Assembly (NCBI GenBank): GCA_014773175.1
Contig: VXCM01000300.1
Coordinates: 91,063 to 155,062, forward strand
DNA length: 64,000 nt
Reading direction: 5' to 3'
Source: Lucifuga dentata
Taxonomy: Eukaryota; Chordata; Actinopteri; Ophidiiformes; Bythitidae
Each line of letters opens with the position of its first letter. Position 1 is the first letter of the stretch. The position numbers were made by a program, and so were the translations under genes. Below are positions 60,770-64,000 of the stretch, one piece after another. The notes beneath the pieces were generated by a model. That model worked only from the letters and a program-made list of their open reading frames with translations, was not told the origin of the DNA and did no database searches.

Positions 60770-61338
60770 CTGAGAAACAATTTATAATAAAACCATTATT
60801 CTATATTAATAAATTATGATCGAGAACATTTTCATATTTAGGCAGACCCATGTTATTACGATTGTTTGTCGCGTGTAGATGACACAACACACGAAAACAT
60901 TACGTCGCATCAATGCTGCAGTTGGGTGCACAGCATACGGTCGTTAATCTCAGCATCATAAACTCCGACATCATTCCGATTAGTTATGGTTGCGATAATA
61001 TGTGTTGATGTCTTTAATGTGTATGCTCCAAATGTTGCTGCACAGAAACACATTAGAAGTGCAAAACTTTGACGCCTTCCATAGTATTTCGTTTTGTTGG
61101 GTCTTCCCATTGCTTTTTTGTTTTTTTTAATTTCATCTTTTTTTTTTTTTGTCATAGAACTGAAATTCCCCAGGTACAGCGAAGGCACCACATTCCTCCC
61201 GTCCAATCATCGCTCACTGTTTCGAGGCAGAAATTTTGAACCGAAGTGCGCCTTTCTTTCTTAACGACCGAACTGCAGCTCGATGTTCTAAGACACTTTT
61301 TGCTTTCAGCATTTAGTAAACGTCACTTCTATTTGCAA
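60770..61338. promoter_or_regulatory. Head-to-head promoter of aasdh and hjurp
   Basis: About 570 bases separate the acceptor of the first aasdh coding exon (minus strand) from the hjurp start codon (plus strand). A CCAAT box at 61203-61207 and a TTTGAA cell-cycle homology-like element at 61235-61240 face hjurp. An upstream non-coding aasdh exon is implied, because the first coding exon begins at an acceptor; it is not located. Shared promoter use is an inference from the short spacing. Confidence 0.55.
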
Positions 61339-61636
61339 ATGGACAACGTGGACGAGGACCTTAAAATGAAATTTTACGAAAATGGACTTATCTTCAAGAA
61401 GACACTGGAACAAATCATCGAAAAGGTGTGTGAATGTTATTTGAAGCAGTCGAGGCGCAGCTACGTTTGTACATAAATGTGGGTCTCTTCATAGCTGCTA
61501 GCTAAAAGTAAGTATTCGGTATAAATGAGGTGTATTCTGTTTTCATGTTTTCAACAGTATTCAAAGCTGCAGTATCAAGATCGAGGGATAGACGTGGACC
61601 TAGAGACAACAAAAATGCGAGGTCAGTTAACGCTAC

Positions 61637-61700
<64 letters not shown>

Positions 61701-62961
61701 GTTTCAGCTCCAAAGCAGAAGTGCTTATGTGCAACAGGGGTCAGAAATAAAAAATAAAACACAACGTGCTGGCTTTCCAAAACAATCAAGTATACATAAT
61801 TCATAAATTGTAGTTTTGTGCGTATGCTTAAACGGTAGTTGTGCCTGTAAATTGGTTTCATTCTGTCCCCTCTGTCTTCTTGCATGATGAAGAGATGAAA
61901 CATTACATGAAGCTGTCAAAAAAGAAGCTGACGGAGTTGGATTCAAAGGTTTGGCTATTTATGATCAAATACATCTGACGCACAAAACGCAAAATACAAC
62001 AATAACACTATTACAGACTGGTACCTGCTTGTGTTTTACATTCATGTGGGAAATGACCCCTCTGTAAGCCATTACAGTTTTAACAGTTTCAATAGAATGC
62101 TGTTTTGATTTTGTATTTTCAATGTAGATGTGAAATGACAATAACTATCATTCACACCAAATGAAAGATTAGACTGATGTTTTCTGATCAATTAAATGTC
62201 AAAAAACAATTTAAAAATGCCTATCACAATGCATTTTTTTTTAGAAGTTTTTAGATGGCCTATTTTGAGAAACTAGAATCAGATACTGTTTGGCTTTTTA
62301 CTTGATAAGTCACAAATGATGACATACTGTGTAAGGAGTTGATTTTCTGTCAACTATTTTGATTAACTATCTTGAGTCCATTGTAAATTATTATGCTCCA
62401 GTCCTCCAGCAACTGAGCTTAAAGGTGTGGTCATGAATTAAAAAACAAAAAACAAAAATAGAACCCAACTTATTTATTTTTGTCACTTTGTCACTGAATT
62501 CTGGAATAAATATGACATCACTGTGCAGCTTTTACAATGAAAACATGTTGTCTTTTCCTCAGAGCCTGATGGATTTGAGAGAGCAGTCACTAAGAGGTCA
62601 GTATCTGTAACACCTGATAGCTATGGTGATGTTTATTATCGTGCTCTGTATATTTCATCTAAAGCAATTATTTTAATATTTCTTCCACCACAGCCCAGGA
62701 CATCACAAGCAACACACAGGTAAATGTACTTAATGATGTTACGGTGTTATCTCAGTTACCTCGTGTATCTTTTCCATAATTCTTTTAGTTTATTTTCAAC
62801 AGGTGTACTTATCACATGAAGATGATGCAGCTGATGAATCTTGTATGTCCAGTACACATTTTGGTGTGCAGGATGATGGTGAGAGTAACAAGCAAACTTA
62901 ATTCATGTCAACAGATATTTAAGTCTTTGTGTAGTTGGAGAAACGTCAATCTAAAAGAAGT

Positions 62962-63000
<39 letters not shown>

Positions 63001-64000
63001 ACTAACTTGTATTTCTTATGAAAGTAAACTAACTGTGCTTGTCCCTGTGTGTCTCCCGTAGCGATATTTGAAAAAAACAATACTGAGCAGACTGGGAGCT
63101 TGTCAGATGAGAGACAGAGGAACATTTCAGGGGCAGAGCTCCAGCCCGAGGAGGAAGACGAGGAACTGGAAAACTCTCTGAGAAGTCAAGGCATCTCTTT
63201 AGTGGAACTCTACCCTAGCATTATCAGCCAAATAGGGCAGGCCTGGCATCGACAGGAAGTCTACAACGCTGCCGACTCGGTGCGGAGGAGGTACCGCAGA
63301 TGGCGATGTCTGCCTAGCAGAAGCAACCTCAATCGCACCTTTGATGTCCCACTGAGAGATGCGAATGCCAAACCAAAAAAGATGAACAGCAAAGCCACGT
63401 CAAAGAAGACCTTCACTCGTTCTCCAAAAAGGAAACTCCCAGAAACACTCGTCAAACGCACTGAAACTGCTCCGCAAGTAACCAATCTGCAGGGCTGGCA
63501 AGCAGGGCAGTGGTCTCCTGACAAGAAGCAAGGTTCTCTGAGAAGAGGTCAGCATCAGCCTGTCCTGGTGATGGACTTCTCTTGTATCAATTCATCTGAG
63601 CTGGAGAATTCTAAGCTAGGAGATGTCTCAACAGAGCAGACCTTTACTGTGCCTGAAGTTTCCCTTCTTTCTACCTCCTCACAGCCGATAGAACAGCCCT
63701 CTGCATTCATTGTCAGTCCCACATGGCCTTGGTATCCCACCTTGAAAGCGTCTGTGGACTCCCCTTTGAAGCCTAACTGGTTTTCTCAGTCCCCACGCAC
63801 AGTGCAGAAGCCCAGGTATCCCATCTATGCCTTAGAAACCTCTGCTGTCACAGGAGATCCCTCCATCCACAACTCCCCAGTCAGACAAAGTCCCTTAAAA
63901 ACACACCTGATGCTCAGGGATCACGCCGGATCGCCTCATGCTTTACCCAGAAGCCCCAAGCCAGAGTCTGCAGGAAGCTGTTGTAAAAAGTTGAGGAAGT
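61339..64000 (+). CDS. hjurp: Probable Holliday junction recognition protein (HJURP, CENP-A chaperone), 3' truncated
   Basis: HJURP deposits CENP-A at centromeres after mitosis. Exons: 61339-61425, 61558-61621, 61893-61948, 62563-62596, 62694-62719, 62803-62878, 63062 to beyond the window. They join in frame. The N-terminus (FKKTLEQIIEKYSKLQYQDRG, split at the first junction) resembles the Scm3-domain helix of human HJURP, RRMQRLIEKYNQPFED as recalled. The following human TLTY motif is replaced by DVDLETTKM. A later block, ISLVELYPSIISQIGQAW then SRSNLNRTF, resembles the human ISDLYAGML...SRMNKTY conserved domain. The rest is Ser/Pro/Lys-rich and disordered, with an SPLK motif like those in HJURP. 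The ATG at 61339 is chosen because it precedes the conserved helix; the frame stays open upstream to 61246. Assignment is moderate, since family sequence is poorly conserved. Confidence 0.68.
61641..61700. repeat. (CT)n(CA)n compound microsatellite in hjurp intron
   Basis: About 40 bases of CT repeat directly followed by about 16 bases of CA repeat, starting 20 bases after the hjurp exon 2 donor. Confidence 0.95.
62960..62998. repeat. Poly-T tract before hjurp exon 7
   Basis: A run of about 38 T bases ending 63 bases upstream of the exon 7 acceptor (TCTCCCGTAG). It may be part of, or interfere with, the polypyrimidine tract. Its length is probably uncertain because of sequencing. Confidence 0.85.

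Noticed and set aside
1..64000. CRISPR arrays, operons, phage or bacterial defence systems
   Set aside because: The DNA is clearly vertebrate nuclear sequence. All regular spaced repeats are microsatellites or transposon copies.

Overview
This is a window of vertebrate, almost certainly teleost fish, nuclear DNA. The genes have many short exons joined by GT-AG introns. The introns and intergenic DNA are AT-rich and full of microsatellites and non-autonomous DNA transposons, and the encoded proteins match vertebrate orthologues. Percomorph affinity is only a guess. There are no operons, CRISPR arrays or bacterial features, and I found no undescribed multi-gene system.

Layout: 1-3000 is intergenic with old LINE fragments. 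exoc1 (+, coding 4328-15085, 19 coding exons, about 905 aa) encodes the exocyst subunit Sec3. cep135 (+, 16150-28503, 25 coding exons, about 1162 aa) encodes a centriole coiled-coil protein. chst14 (-, 32682-29743, two coding exons, 365 aa) encodes dermatan 4-O-sulfotransferase and meets cep135 tail to tail. About 15 kb without a recognised gene follows (32.7-47.8 kb); it must contain the unseen 5' part of cracd. cracd/KIAA1211 (+, seen from 47758 to 52860) encodes an actin-capping-protein inhibitor. aasdh (-, 60759-54606, 14 coding exons, about 1143 aa) encodes a beta-alanine-activating adenylation, carrier and PQQ-repeat protein, tail to tail with cracd. A probable hjurp (+, from 61339 off the right edge), a CENP-A chaperone, is head to head with aasdh. 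The order exoc1-cep135-cracd-aasdh matches human 4q12; chst14 and hjurp are on other human chromosomes.

The genes do unrelated housekeeping jobs: exocytosis, centriole assembly, glycosaminoglycan sulfation, actin regulation, an acyl-activating enzyme and centromere chromatin. They form a conserved neighbourhood, not a pathway.

The most informative structure is in the repeats and the assembly. Nine copies of one TTAA-flanked MITE family crowd the exoc1 and cep135 introns and the cep135 3' flank, and one copy has become a giant foldback. A long-arm foldback element with a TA duplication sits in the chst14 intron. A hAT-like MITE with a perfect 8-bp target duplication and a separate perfect 27-bp hairpin sit in aasdh introns. 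Twenty single N bases mark assembly joins. Five of them separate exact 62-66 bp duplicates, and one of these falsely breaks the main cracd exon.
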